From Paenibacillus sp. IHBB 10380 (GTDB taxonomy: Bacteria; Bacillota; Bacilli; Paenibacillales; Paenibacillaceae), in the NCBI RefSeq assembly GCF_000949425.1, contig NZ_CP010976.1, forward strand, positions 2,108,001-2,172,000: DNA of 64,000 bases. Reading direction: 5' to 3'. Of the stretch, positions 8,546-17,229 are shown one piece after another (position 1 is the stretch's first letter; each line of letters starts with the position of its first letter). The position numbers and the translations under genes are program-made. Under the pieces are notes generated by a model. The model had not been told where the DNA came from and ran no database searches. It was given only the letters and a program-made list of their open reading frames with translations.

Positions 8546-9544
8546 CTAGCGTATGGACTGTCTGAAATAATCGGATGGCGTTGCTCCATATTTTTGTCTG
8601 AACTTTTCGGCGAAGTGACTGGGTTTATTAAAGCCGGACATTACAGCTGCCATTGTAATCGTAATTGAGCCTTTCTCCAGTAACAAGTAGGCGGCTTCCA
8701 GTCTCTGATCAATTACATATGCATGTACTGATATACCAAACAACTGTTTAAATCCCTTTTTTAACTTGAATTCATTCAGACAGACTTGCCTGGAGAGCTG
8801 ATTAATACTTGGAGCAGACAACAAATCATGATCCAGTATCTCTTTGGCCTGCAGCAAGGAATCGACATCCGTTCTGGAAAATCCTGAAACTTCAGACGTT
8901 CTGCGCGTTTCTTCGTGTAAATAAACAGCGATCAGCTCCAGCACTTTTCCTTCCATATAAATCCGTTTGATCTCGCCTGCGTAATCACAGCGAATCATCT
9001 CTTGAATAATGCGGTTCATGGACGGTGTCACTATAGATTTTTGAAAAGAGTCGTACCCATCAGAGGAGAAAATGCTGCGCCTTGTGGTGGCGAAGTGCTG
9101 CTGGAGAACGGTCAGAAATTCTGGGTCCAACTTGATAGTAACCCCGTGAATTTGTTTTCCGGCCTGATAATAGCCTACGCAATTGGCCATAGAATGACCA
9201 AAAATGGACATTTCTCCGGCTTTAAGCTGACAGGACTGGTCTGAAGATTCCTCTGTCCACTCAATAGGATCACCCACACAAAAGCTCCATTTGCTGAAAT
9301 GATCCTGTTCCCGGCTGCGCATCATTATATTTTCTTGAAAGCTCACATTGCACACCGAGATTTCTACAGAGGAATTCACTTTGAATTTTTCCCAGAATCC
9401 TTGTCCGAACTCTTCTGGGACCTGTAGTCTGTTGCGCTCAACCGTCTGTAACCGATACAACTGGTTCAGACCATCGGTCAGGGGAAGGTGCCGCGAATGC
9501 AAGCTTTCAATCTCGTACCACGCCGCTTTGTCTTCTTTCATCAT
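8546..9544 (-). CDS. AraC-family regulator, PchR/YbtA-like
   Basis: A 332-residue protein with an N-terminal sensor region (1-220) and two C-terminal AraC helix-turn-helix motifs (about 230-330): LSRQVCLNEFKLKKGFKQLF and AAVMSGFNKPSHFAEKFRQ, ending in the canonical KYGATPSDYFR. The VCLNEFKLKKGFKQLFG pattern is typical of the PchR/YbtA group, whose members sense siderophores and switch on uptake genes. A near-perfect Fur box lies 35 bp upstream of the start (9579-9593), which supports an iron role. The nearest gene upstream on the same strand encodes a MATE exporter. Iron or siderophore control is inferred from class plus the operator. Confidence 0.8.
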   Translation of the reverse strand: MMKEDKAAWYEIESLHSRHLPLTDGLNQLYRLQTVERNRLQVPEEFGQGFWEKFKVNSSVEISVCNVSFQENIMMRSREQDHFSKWSFCVGDPIEWTEESSDQSCQLKAGEMSIFGHSMANCVGYYQAGKQIHGVTIKLDPEFLTVLQQHFATTRRSIFSSDGYDSFQKSIVTPSMNRIIQEMIRCDYAGEIKRIYMEGKVLELIAVYLHEETRRTSEVSGFSRTDVDSLLQAKEILDHDLLSAPSINQLSRQVCLNEFKLKKGFKQLFGISVHAYVIDQRLEAAYLLLEKGSITITMAAVMSGFNKPSHFAEKFRQKYGATPSDYFRQSIR

Positions 9545-9578
9545 TACACCTCATTGATTCATGATTCATTTCATTAAT

Positions 9579-9593
9579 TGAGAATCATTCTCA
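9579..9593. promoter_or_regulatory. Fur box
   Basis: TGAGAAT-C-ATTCTCA is a perfect 7-1-7 inverted repeat and differs from the Bacillus Fur consensus (TGATAAT-N-ATTATCA) at one symmetrical position per arm. It sits 35 bp upstream of the AraC gene start, so that gene should be repressed when iron is plentiful. Confidence 0.7.
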
Positions 9594-9779
9594 CTATCTA
9601 TATTCTATATGAATTCGCTTATATTGACTAGCTTCTTTTTGTAAAAATACGGTTGGCATGAAAGCGAAAAGCTATTTGCAACGATAAATTATGAGAATTG
9701 CTATACATTAAATTGGATGTCACACCTGATCATTTTTTACATATAAATGCCTTCTGTAACGATTCATAATATGTATTCA

Positions 9780-9824
9780 AAAAAAATCGGTAAGTAATAA
9801 AAAAACTTATTACCTCACCGATTT
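9780..9824 (-). terminator. Intrinsic terminator of the MATE gene
   Basis: A long hairpin: outer stem AAATCGGT / ACCGATTT and inner AGTAATAA / TTATTAC, with a T-run on the minus strand (9786-9780). It lies 43 bp beyond the MATE stop. Confidence 0.8.
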
Positions 9825-9866
9825 ATGTGTACTTCAAATATTCATGTCGTCTGCTATCCATGAGTA

Positions 9867-11261
9867 TTAGGCTTTGATTGAAACAATTTCGCCTCTCTTT
9901 CTGAGCGTGACAAATTCTTTTCGCACCATCCCCAGGGTCCACAACACAATAATGGTATCTATCGCAAGCGAACCCCAATACACACCGGACACCCCAATCA
10001 TTCTCGGTAATATCAACATAACCGGCACATAGAAAATGAACTGTCTGGCAATACCGATAATCGCTGCTGGCTTCCCTTTATCAATCGACGGAAAGAAGGT
10101 CATAGCCATAAAAATCAGTGATAATAATGGCAGTAAGGCCATGTTGATTCTGAAATAGAGGGACTCAGTTCCTGCCAATATCTGATCAGGCAACATGAAA
10201 CCCATGATTAATTGTGGATCAATCATCGAAATCAGCCAAAATGGTAGGGTCAACACCATGGAGGCGAGTGTGAAAATCTTGTAGGCATGAATAGCACGTT
10301 CGTATTTTTCTGCTCCATAGTTAATACCAATTACCGGCTGTAGCGCACGCATTAATCCGAAGATCGGCGTAAGTAAGAACGTGAAGATCCGATAGACTAC
10401 ACCATAAAAGGCAATATCGGCTACGGTGCCATATCGGGAAAGAGCATTGAACACAACCACCGCCTGAATCAGGCTCATAAAATTCATAATCAAGGAGGAC
10501 ATACCCAGACCGATAATGGATTTGAGTGTAACTGTGTCCCGATATACGGCGAAGGCTTTCGTTTTAAAGGAAGAGAACCCTTTCCCAAAATATATCCATC
10601 CTAGCAACGTATAGACAAACATACCGATATTGGTTGCCCATGCGGCTCCCTCTACCCCAAGATCAAAAACGGCCACAAGTAAGTAGTTAAACAACACATC
10701 AGCTACCAGACCGATTCCCATCACAACCGCCGCTGACTTCATTTTCCCCTCTGCTCTTACTATCATATTAGCTGCCAGGCCATAAATCCAGAAAAAGGCA
10801 CCCCACACCGTAATTCTGAAGTAGCTATCTCCCAGACTTAACGCTTCGCCCTCTCCTCCCATAACCTGAACTAATTGTGTAGAGAAAAGCAATCCCAGCA
10901 CCATATACACCACAGTCACAATGAGTGACAAAAAGTTGACATTCCCCATTAACCGTTTCTGGGTGTGCACATCTTGACGCCCGATGGAAATGCTCAAAAC
11001 AGCACCGGCACCCACACCGATCAAAGAGCCTAAGCCTAAACTGATCTGGGTTAACGGGTACGCCTCAGAGACTCCTGCCAGAGCAGTCTCGCCAACATAA
11101 CGTCCTACAAAAACAGCGGCAACGACAGCATTTAGTCCATATAGAACCATGGCAATGATAGCCGGCCAGGATAATTGAAACATGACCTTCCATAGATTCT
11201 CATTCAAAATCAGAGTCTTTTGTTTTTCCTTACCATTCGCAACTTGTTGAACGTTTGTCAT
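9867..11261 (-). CDS. MATE family efflux transporter
   Basis: A 464-residue polytopic membrane protein with about 12 predicted helices and the two-fold repeat of MATE (MatE PF01554) exporters. Signature pieces are near residue 30 (LSWPAIIAMVLYGLNAVVAA), the family pattern GVGAGAVLSISIGR, and the second-repeat LMRALQPVIGINYGA. It would sit in the cytoplasmic membrane and expel cationic drugs or small metabolites in exchange for Na+ or H+. The start at 11261 follows an AAGAGAGGACTC element. It lies upstream of the iron-controlled AraC gene on the same strand but ends in its own terminator, so they are separate transcripts. A siderophore or other iron-related export role is possible but not shown. 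Confidence 0.88.
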   Translation of the reverse strand: MTNVQQVANGKEKQKTLILNENLWKVMFQLSWPAIIAMVLYGLNAVVAAVFVGRYVGETALAGVSEAYPLTQISLGLGSLIGVGAGAVLSISIGRQDVHTQKRLMGNVNFLSLIVTVVYMVLGLLFSTQLVQVMGGEGEALSLGDSYFRITVWGAFFWIYGLAANMIVRAEGKMKSAAVVMGIGLVADVLFNYLLVAVFDLGVEGAAWATNIGMFVYTLLGWIYFGKGFSSFKTKAFAVYRDTVTLKSIIGLGMSSLIMNFMSLIQAVVVFNALSRYGTVADIAFYGVVYRIFTFLLTPIFGLMRALQPVIGINYGAEKYERAIHAYKIFTLASMVLTLPFWLISMIDPQLIMGFMLPDQILAGTESLYFRINMALLPLLSLIFMAMTFFPSIDKGKPAAIIGIARQFIFYVPVMLILPRMIGVSGVYWGSLAIDTIIVLWTLGMVRKEFVTLRKRGEIVSIKA

Positions 11262-11327
11262 GAAAGAGTCCTCTCTTCTTATAATGAAATTCTACTTCTC
11301 TAACTCTCATAAGAATAAAAGAAAACA

Positions 11328-11559
11328 ATGCCTTTCACTACCTATTTGCGGATTCTCTTTACCCAAAAAGGGATTTTTGTTGCATCCATGTGCGTAAGGG
11401 CTAATCAAATCCACTTAAACTCCCAGCGCGCGGAGTGGCGTAACATGACGGCGGTCAACCACGGGCGTGCCCGTACAGTATTTGACACCGTAAAGGAAGA
11501 GCGAGATTCTCTGAAAGTACAGATAGATTTACTTAAAAAAGCGGTATCTAAGGCTATCG
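11328..11559 (+). other. Intergenic stretch with an unassigned open frame
   Basis: Between the MATE start and the IS3 relic the plus strand holds an 84-codon frame (11328-11582). Its second half is amphipathic (VKEERDSLKVQIDLLKKAVS), like a coiled coil at the end of a transposase OrfA, and it runs into the OrfB relic. No good ribosome binding site. It may be part of the same decayed element. Confidence 0.3.
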
Positions 11560-11790
11560 TAACGATGTCCAACTCGTGCTAGATACGATCGATCAATGGA
11601 CAAGGAAAAGAGACGTTTCAGAAGCCTTGCTCCATTCGGATCAAGACCTGCAATATACCTCATACGTACAACGCACGACTAGAAGCATTCAACATCAAAG
11701 GTAGCTAAACTCAAACAGCGCGCGCCGATTGAGTATCGGCACGCGCTTGCGGCATAGCTTTTTTCATCTGTCTACTAGACAGGGGTATGA
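11560..11790 (+). mobile_element. IS3-family insertion sequence relic (OrfB C-terminus)
   Basis: The plus strand reads VQLVLDTIDQWTRKRDVSEA then LLHSDQDLQYTSYVQ, the second catalytic Asp region (HSDxGxQYTS) of IS3-type DDE transposases, here with D for G. After a frame change the fragment YNARLEAFNIKG appears, then VAKLKQRAPIEYRHALAA and a stop at 11757: the usual C-terminal KLxxxxPIEYR of IS3 OrfB. The stretch containing the catalytic Glu is lost. The bases after the stop (TCTACTAGACAGGGGTATG) look like an IS150-type terminal end. A dead fragment of under 250 bp. Confidence 0.6.
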
Positions 11791-11820
11791 CCATAAATCA
11801 GGCCTTAATTAGCCAACATT

Positions 11821-12720
11821 TTATAGGGTGCTATTTTTCAAAAATGTATCTCGGGTCAAGTTCAAAAAGGCTTCGATCGCAGGTGAGATCCACTTCTCTT
11901 CATGCCAAAACATTTGGGTTGCAAACGATGTGGCGGTCAAATCCCACGGCAACGGAACCAGTTCACCCCGATTCACTTCTGCTATCACGGCCATTTCAGG
12001 CAATATGGCGATACCCATTCCTATTTTCGCACATTGTTTAATGGCTTCTGCGCTGTTAAACTCCAATTCGGTAATTCCTCCCATGCCCTTCTGTGAAAGA
12101 CTTCGCTCAAAAAAAGTGCGATAGGAACATCCCTTCTCTGTCAACAAAAAGGTCTCGCCATTAAAATCTTCAATGGTTAGCGCAGTACGTGCAGCCAAAG
12201 GATGATCGGGCGCTGCCAATACATAAAAGGGCTCATCCAGCATTTTTTCTCCGCAAAATCCGGTCTCACCCTTGTCCTCATCCAGCATGAAAATAATGTC
12301 CGCGCCCCCTTCCCGCAAGCTCTGTTTGAGGTTCGGATTAGCCAACGGTCGAAACATCAGCCGAATCCCCGGATAGCGCAAGCGAAACCGGCGCAGCACA
12401 GCCGGCAGCCGATATGTACACAAAGTTTCATCCGCACTTATGACCACCGTACCCGTCACCTCGCCAGATTGCTTGACTGCATACTGTGCTTCTTCAAGCT
12501 CACCCAATATGTTGTCGACATAGCGCAGAAAACTTCTCCCCGCATCGGTCAGGATCACTTTTTTACCCAATCTGTCCACCAGCTTGACACCCAGTTCTTC
12601 CTCCAAAGCCTTCATCTGCATCGTAACCGTTGAGGGAACATAGTTTTGCACTTCTGCAGCGCGGCTAAAGTTGAGTGTGGAAGCAAGCGTATGAAAGGTC
12701 TTTAGTTGGCGCAATTCCAT
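11821..12720 (-). CDS. LysR-family transcriptional regulator
   Basis: About 299 residues from ATG 12720 (MELRQLKTFHTLA), preferred over the in-frame ATG at 12732 because AAGGGGTGG is correctly spaced only for the former. Residues 1-60 form the LysR winged helix (STLNFSRAAEVQNYVPSTVT), followed by the linker helix and a periplasmic-binding-protein-like effector domain (90-295). It is transcribed divergently from the MetX-like hydrolase gene, the standard arrangement in which a LysR protein controls its neighbour and itself. AACGTT repeats in the shared region could be its sites. Effector unknown. Confidence 0.88.
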   Translation of the reverse strand: MELRQLKTFHTLASTLNFSRAAEVQNYVPSTVTMQMKALEEELGVKLVDRLGKKVILTDAGRSFLRYVDNILGELEEAQYAVKQSGEVTGTVVISADETLCTYRLPAVLRRFRLRYPGIRLMFRPLANPNLKQSLREGGADIIFMLDEDKGETGFCGEKMLDEPFYVLAAPDHPLAARTALTIEDFNGETFLLTEKGCSYRTFFERSLSQKGMGGITELEFNSAEAIKQCAKIGMGIAILPEMAVIAEVNRGELVPLPWDLTATSFATQMFWHEEKWISPAIEAFLNLTRDTFLKNSTL

Positions 12721-12752
12721 GGTACATTCCACCCCTTAGTTCAAAAAAAATG

Positions 12753-12805
12753 AACGTTCTATTCAGAAACGTTTCTTTGACTTAACAATAGCATCATCGT
12801 AGAGT
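12753..12805 (+). promoter_or_regulatory. Divergent control region: AACGTT repeats and a sigma-A type promoter
   Basis: AACGTT occurs twice (12753-12758 and 12768-12773; 15 bp from start to start), just upstream of TTGACT (12777-12782), a 17-bp spacer and TAGAGT (12800-12805) reading into the hydrolase gene. This fits a LysR activator bound next to the -35 box. The -10 match is only fair. Confidence 0.45.
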
Positions 12806-12852
12806 GATGACAAGAAAGGCAATTCATTTAGCTATGAAAAGGAGATTTTCAC

Positions 12853-13863
12853 ATGAGAGATTATGAAATTTATGAACTGGGGGACGTTCTGCTGCAATCC
12901 GGTGACACCCTGCCACATGCCGTTCTCGCCTACAAAACCTACGGAACGCTAAATGCAGAAAAAAACAATGTGATTGTGTACCCCACCTGGTTTGCAGGCC
13001 AGCATACCGATAATGAATGGTTAATTGGACCTGGCAAGGCACTGGACCCGGAAAAGTATTTTATCATCATCCCTAATATGTTGGGCAATGGATTATCCTC
13101 CTCGCCAAGCAATACGCCCCCGCCCTATCATCAAGCTAATTTTCCGCAGGTTTCGATTTATGATAATGTGCGGCTGCAGCATCAACTGGTTACCCAGAAG
13201 TTTGGCATTACGAAAATCGCCCTCGTCGTAGGCTGGTCACTCGGAGCCGTACAGACCTTTCAGTGGGGAGCAAGCTATCCCGATATGGTGAAGCGAATCG
13301 CTCCATTCGGAGGGGCTGCCAAGACCCGGCCACATGCAAAGGTTGTATTTGAAGGAATGATCGCTGCCCTTCAGGCAGATTCTGCTTGGAAGAATGGCTT
13401 TTACACGCAGCAGCCCAAAGCGGGATTGGCAGCCATGGGTCGAGTCTATGCTCCTTGGGGCTTCTCCCAGGCTTATTATCTGGAGCAGCTCTATCAGCAA
13501 GAGGGCTACCACACACTGGAGGAATATCTCGTGGATTACTGGGATCAAGTGTTTTTGACCTTTGACGCCAATGACCTGATCACCATGTTGCGTACCGGAA
13601 TCACCGGCGACATTAGCGCAAATCCGGCGTATGACGGCGATTTTGAACTTGCATTAAGCAGGATTACAGCACGGGCATTGGTCATGCCGGGAAGCACGGA
13701 CCTTTTCTTTCCTCCCCAGGATAACAAATATGAGGCACAACATATGCCAAATGCGTTCTTCCTCCCGATTGAATCGAAGTGGGGGCATTGCGCAGGCATC
13801 GGACAGCATGAACCAGATTCGGAATTTATAGATAAAAACCTAAAAATGTTCTTGCTTGAATGA
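12853..13863 (+). CDS. Alpha/beta hydrolase, homoserine O-acetyltransferase-like (MetX family fold)
   Basis: A 336-residue alpha/beta hydrolase. The nucleophile elbow is GWSLGAVQTFQW (Ser near 132), the acid is in PGSTDLFFPP (Asp near 281) and the histidine is in SKWGHCAGIG (near 313). The N-terminal part (LPHAVLAYKTYGTLNAEKNN then PTWFAGQH) is the MetX/Cps family opening, in which an ester of a small amino acid or alcohol is made or hydrolysed. The residues that define true MetX acyl-CoA use (LNPxAS-type pockets) are not obvious, so this may be one of the many uncharacterised esterases of the family. AAGGAG precedes the ATG. Divergent LysR gene probably regulates it. Confidence 0.75.
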   Translation: MRDYEIYELGDVLLQSGDTLPHAVLAYKTYGTLNAEKNNVIVYPTWFAGQHTDNEWLIGPGKALDPEKYFIIIPNMLGNGLSSSPSNTPPPYHQANFPQVSIYDNVRLQHQLVTQKFGITKIALVVGWSLGAVQTFQWGASYPDMVKRIAPFGGAAKTRPHAKVVFEGMIAALQADSAWKNGFYTQQPKAGLAAMGRVYAPWGFSQAYYLEQLYQQEGYHTLEEYLVDYWDQVFLTFDANDLITMLRTGITGDISANPAYDGDFELALSRITARALVMPGSTDLFFPPQDNKYEAQHMPNAFFLPIESKWGHCAGIGQHEPDSEFIDKNLKMFLLE

Positions 13864-13876
13864 AAACTTCGCACAC

Positions 13877-13908
13877 TTGACTTTCCCCTGCACGGGAAAC
13901 TGTATACT
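13877..13908 (+). promoter_or_regulatory. MerR-type promoter with 20-bp spacer and internal dyad
   Basis: TTGACT (13877-13882) and TATACT (13903-13908) are separated by 20 bp rather than 17, and the spacer contains TTTCCC-CTGCAC-GGGAAA, a perfect 6-bp inverted repeat (13882-13899). An over-long spacer with a dyad between the boxes is the hallmark of promoters activated by MerR proteins through DNA distortion. The MerR gene begins 30 bp downstream. Confidence 0.75.
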
Positions 13909-13938
13909 TCTATTATGTTATAGATTGGAGGTGATATT

Positions 13939-14757
13939 TTGTTTAAAATCAGTGAGTTTTCCAGGTTAAGCAAGGTCTCCTTAAAAACATTGCGCTATTA
14001 TGACCAGATTGGCATATTAAAGCCGAGAAAGGTGGATCACGACACCGGCTACCGTTACTATTCAGCAGACCAGCTTCTTGAGCTCAACCGAATCTTTATC
14101 TATAAGGAATTGGGGTTCACCTTGCCACAAATTATACAGTTGCTTCGCGAAGATATTACATTGGAGCATATTCAAGGGATGTTTAAGCTGAAAAAAAGTG
14201 AAATCCAGCATATTATCGATATGGAACAAGCCAAGATCGCCCGGATTGAGGAGCGTATGCAGCTTATAGAAAGAGAGGGGCAAGTGGAAACAGGACAAGA
14301 AATCAGGATCAAAGCAGAAGGTGCTCAACCGTTTCTTTCTTTGAAAGCGCGCGGGAGAGAAGAAGACATTCCAGATCTCTTTCGTACATTTAATCAATTA
14401 TTAACAAAGGAAACTCGCCAATTGGCTCAAAGTCCCCAGGTCGTTTTGTGGAATGAAATAGACGAACAAGAGGATGAGTTTGAATTTGAAGTCGGTTATT
14501 TTTTAACCCGGGAGCTTCCATTATCTCCAGATACATTTCAACTACGGACTCTTCCTCCTGAGCCGATGATGGCCACAATGGCCTTTCATTCGGATTCTAC
14601 CTTTGCTTGTACAGCCTGTGCTGATTTAGCTAAATGGATTGAGAAAAATAACTATCAGATCAAGGAAAACGAACCTGGCAGGGAAATATATTTACCGTTA
14701 TCTACAAAACAAGATGCACAATTCATAGAAATACAAATTCCAATAATAAATAGATAA
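13939..14757 (+). CDS. MerR-family regulator with GyrI-like effector domain (BmrR type)
   Basis: A 272-residue protein starting at TTG 13939 after GGAGGTGA. Residues 1-70 are the MerR winged helix (ISEFSRLSKVSLKTLRYYDQ then GILKPRKVDHDTGYRYY), 75-115 a coiled coil for dimerisation, and about 125-272 a GyrI-like (SOUL/effector) ligand-binding domain, ending EIYLPLSTKQDAQFIEIQIP. BmrR-type proteins bind lipophilic cations and turn on an exporter. The MFS transporter gene starts 21 bp downstream, so drug or metabolite-induced export of this kind is the natural reading. The promoter upstream has the expected MerR geometry and would be autoregulated. Confidence 0.85.
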   Translation: MFKISEFSRLSKVSLKTLRYYDQIGILKPRKVDHDTGYRYYSADQLLELNRIFIYKELGFTLPQIIQLLREDITLEHIQGMFKLKKSEIQHIIDMEQAKIARIEERMQLIEREGQVETGQEIRIKAEGAQPFLSLKARGREEDIPDLFRTFNQLLTKETRQLAQSPQVVLWNEIDEQEDEFEFEVGYFLTRELPLSPDTFQLRTLPPEPMMATMAFHSDSTFACTACADLAKWIEKNNYQIKENEPGREIYLPLSTKQDAQFIEIQIPIINR

Positions 14758-14778
14758 CGGGAGGAGGAGTGACTTGTA

Positions 14779-15960
14779 TTGAAAAATAACCTGATCATCT
14801 ATGTCCTGGCACTAGCTGTTTTTCTGATCGGAACCATTGAATACATTATTACAGGAGTCATTGAAATGATCGCCGTGGACTTGGGAGTAACTACTTCTGA
14901 AGTTGGGTTATTGGTGACTGTATTTGCTCTCGCAGCGGCCATTGTCGCTCCAATTCTGATCGCCCTAACGATAAATGTGGATCGCAAGAAGCTGCTCATG
15001 GTTACCCTTAGTGTGTTCATTGCCAGCAACGGACTGATGTTTGTGAACCTTTCTTACGAAGCCGTACTATGGGTACGAATTATTCAAGGGGCTAGTGGAG
15101 GAATCGCTACGGTGGTAGCTATGGCAGTAGCTACTCGACTGGTTGAAAAAGAAAGAAGAGGCCGTGCTATCGGCATTATTTTGATGGGACTCAGCAGCTC
15201 GCTCGTACTGGGTGTTCCGATTGGCACATTTTTTAGCGAGATGTTTGGATGGAGAGTTTTGTTTATTTTGATCGGTTTATTAACTTTTCTTCCATTGCTT
15301 ATCGTCTATAAAAAGGTTCCGGCAATCAAAGAAGATGAAGCAGTTACCCTCAGGATACAACTCTCCATTTTAAAAGATTCAAAAATTCTGACTGCACTGG
15401 CTATTACTTTATTTTATATCGGTGGCTACTCTACGCTATTTACTTATATTACGCCTTTTTTGCAAGCCACATCTTCTCTTTCCATAACTGAAATTAGTGG
15501 CATTCTATTCCTGGCGGGAATTTGCAGCTTCGTCGGATCAAAAATAGGTGGGCAATTAGCAGATGCAAAGGGATCGAAATTCACAATTTCTCTCGGGCTC
15601 CTGTTACAAGGAGCAACTCTCCTTTTATTCGCTCTAGCCGGTGTCAATCTCTTTGTATTGATCTTGGTTTTAATGATCTTTATGTTAGCAACTTGGAGTA
15701 TTTCACCTGCCCAGCAGCTATTTCTGGTTACTCTGGTACCTCGAAATCCGGACATTGCCTTAAGCGTAAATACTTCCTTCATCCAATTTGGTTTTGCGCT
15801 GGGATCTGGATTAGGCGGGCTTGTCATCAGCCGTACATCAGTCCTGAATTTGAATTGGGTAGGTTTGGCTGCTGTAAGCATAGCCTTACTTCTTGCGATC
15901 TTGCTATTCAAAAAAATGAGCAGTGGGATTGGAACCCCTATTGTTACTAAAGAAAAATGA
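14779..15960 (+). CDS. MFS transporter (AraJ/YdeR-like drug exporter)
   Basis: A 393-residue major facilitator with 12 predicted helices. It starts at TTG 14779 preceded by GGAGGAGGAG. The cytoplasmic loop between helices 2 and 3 has the NVDRKKLLM variant of the MFS motif A, and helix 5 carries LMGLSSSLVLGVPIGTFFSE, the motif C region (GxxxGPxxGG-like) of proton-driven exporters. It sits in the cytoplasmic membrane. Co-transcription with the MerR regulator (21-bp gap) suggests efflux of the regulator's ligand. Both genes of the pair use TTG starts, which may keep expression low. Confidence 0.87.
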   Translation: MKNNLIIYVLALAVFLIGTIEYIITGVIEMIAVDLGVTTSEVGLLVTVFALAAAIVAPILIALTINVDRKKLLMVTLSVFIASNGLMFVNLSYEAVLWVRIIQGASGGIATVVAMAVATRLVEKERRGRAIGIILMGLSSSLVLGVPIGTFFSEMFGWRVLFILIGLLTFLPLLIVYKKVPAIKEDEAVTLRIQLSILKDSKILTALAITLFYIGGYSTLFTYITPFLQATSSLSITEISGILFLAGICSFVGSKIGGQLADAKGSKFTISLGLLLQGATLLLFALAGVNLFVLILVLMIFMLATWSISPAQQLFLVTLVPRNPDIALSVNTSFIQFGFALGSGLGGLVISRTSVLNLNWVGLAAVSIALLLAILLFKKMSSGIGTPIVTKEK

Positions 15961-16318
15961 AATGGACTGAACCAAGGGTGATACTAAATTATACTCATGT
16001 CTCCTTCAAATAGCGCAAGCATGTAATCCCTTTATATTTCTCCTGCATAAAAATGTTTAATAGCCTCAAATCTCCCCACATCCTTCCTTTATATTGATGT
16101 GCTCGACTAGAAATCGGCATATTCAACAATAGAGATAGGATGTTTTTTTATAATCTCGAGGAATTTTTTTGTCTAAATTACTGGCATAAAAATAGATGTC
16201 GAGAAAGTCTCGACATCCTGAGAGGCTTAGGGAATATGCTTTTGTTTATTTAATTCATCCAACACGGTGAACAGTTCCTCCTCGGTTCATAACTTCATGA
16301 AAACCGAATTGCTTGATT
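15961..16318. other. Intergenic, 358 bp, with a gene tail
   Basis: Mostly AT-rich with no full gene. On the minus strand at about 16318-16227 a short frame reads KQFGFHEV and, after one shift, TEEELFTVLDELNKQKHIP and a stop at 16227; this looks like the 3' end of a lost gene. Its terminator follows at 16217-16186. Confidence 0.4.
16186..16217 (-). terminator. Intrinsic terminator
   Basis: GATGTCGAGA-AAG-TCTCGACATC (16195-16217) is a perfect 10-bp stem, followed on the minus strand by TATTTTTATG. It would stop transcription from the alpha/beta hydrolase gene or the remnant before it. Confidence 0.75.
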
Positions 16319-17119
16319 TTAAGTGCTGCTTAGGATTAGTTCATCTAAAAACTGATTAACCATGTCAAAATACTTTTTGGGCTCATCCAGGTTAACAGTA
16401 TGACCACTTTTACTAAATACAACGAATTTCGTATTTTTTCTCTTTGCGGCCATATCTTCTATATGATCTTGAGTCACAACCCATGATTTCTTTCCATGAA
16501 GTAGTAACGTCGGGCATGACGAATTTAAGAAATCATCCCACCAGTTGCCGTTTAACCTCTTTTGTGATTCAGACAAATTATTTTTATCGAATCGGTAGCT
16601 CCAGCCATGTTCAGTTTCCACAGCACTTTCAAGGAAATACTTTGCATCATAAATTCTAAATCGTTTCAGGCTATCACCTAACTCTTGTAGAGTTGGAGCA
16701 TAATCAACTATTTTCGATGCGAATGAAGCATTATCTTTTTCTATCGCGCCCGCATCTTCAATGATCAAGCCTTTTACCAACAAGTCTTTGCATCTTGAGG
16801 CAATTTGGTAGGCATTGATTCCACCAAGAGAGTGTCCTAAAATGACGACAGGTTCATTGGCAACCTTTTGAATAAACACCACTACATCTTGAATATAATC
16901 TTCTCTTTCATAGTGTCCTGCTTCTGCATGATCACTCCAGCCATGCCCTCTTTGGTCGATGCTATATACATGCCAATCTTTTAATTGTTCCATCAATCCT
17001 GCATAGTACCTCGCATTACCAAAATGCCCATGCAAGCAAATCAGAACGGGCTTGCCTTCTTGTTCATTATCCAAATAAGAAAGCTTAAGGTTTTGAGAAG
17101 TATAATATTTTCGTATCAT
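16319..17119 (-). CDS. Alpha/beta fold hydrolase
   Basis: About 266 residues from ATG 17119 (MIRKYYTSQN), chosen because GAAGGAGA precedes it; a longer frame to 17182 has none and would cross the operator. Motifs: oxyanion HGHFGNARYY (near 31), nucleophile GHSLGGINAYQ (Ser near 100), catalytic His in KSGHTVNLDEPKKYF (near 245), with Asp or Glu in the region after LLHGKKSWVV. The family includes esterases, C-C hydrolases and haloperoxidases; substrate unknown. It is divergent from a WYL regulator that likely controls it through the shared palindrome at 17175-17194. Confidence 0.83.
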   Translation of the reverse strand: MIRKYYTSQNLKLSYLDNEQEGKPVLICLHGHFGNARYYAGLMEQLKDWHVYSIDQRGHGWSDHAEAGHYEREDYIQDVVVFIQKVANEPVVILGHSLGGINAYQIASRCKDLLVKGLIIEDAGAIEKDNASFASKIVDYAPTLQELGDSLKRFRIYDAKYFLESAVETEHGWSYRFDKNNLSESQKRLNGNWWDDFLNSSCPTLLLHGKKSWVVTQDHIEDMAAKRKNTKFVVFSKSGHTVNLDEPKKYFDMVNQFLDELILSST

Positions 17120-17174
17120 GTTCTCTTTCTCTCCTTCGACCGGTTTATTTTTTTGTTTAGAATACCACATAAAT

Positions 17175-17194
17175 GTTGACAACTATCTGTCAAC
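17175..17194. promoter_or_regulatory. Palindromic operator between the hydrolase and WYL genes
   Basis: GTTGACA-ACTATC-TGTCAAC is a perfect 7-bp inverted repeat with a 6-bp gap. Because the arms read TTGACA on each strand, the site doubles as a -35 box in both directions. It lies 55 bp from the hydrolase start and 36 bp from the regulator start, so one bound dimer could control both. Confidence 0.6.
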
Positions 17195-17229
17195 AATATG
17201 AAAATAGAATTAAAAAAGGTTGTTATGAA

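Noticed and set aside
15444..15911. Minus-strand 155-codon frame opposite the MFS gene
   Set aside because: Shadow of the transporter's coding sequence; composition not protein-like.
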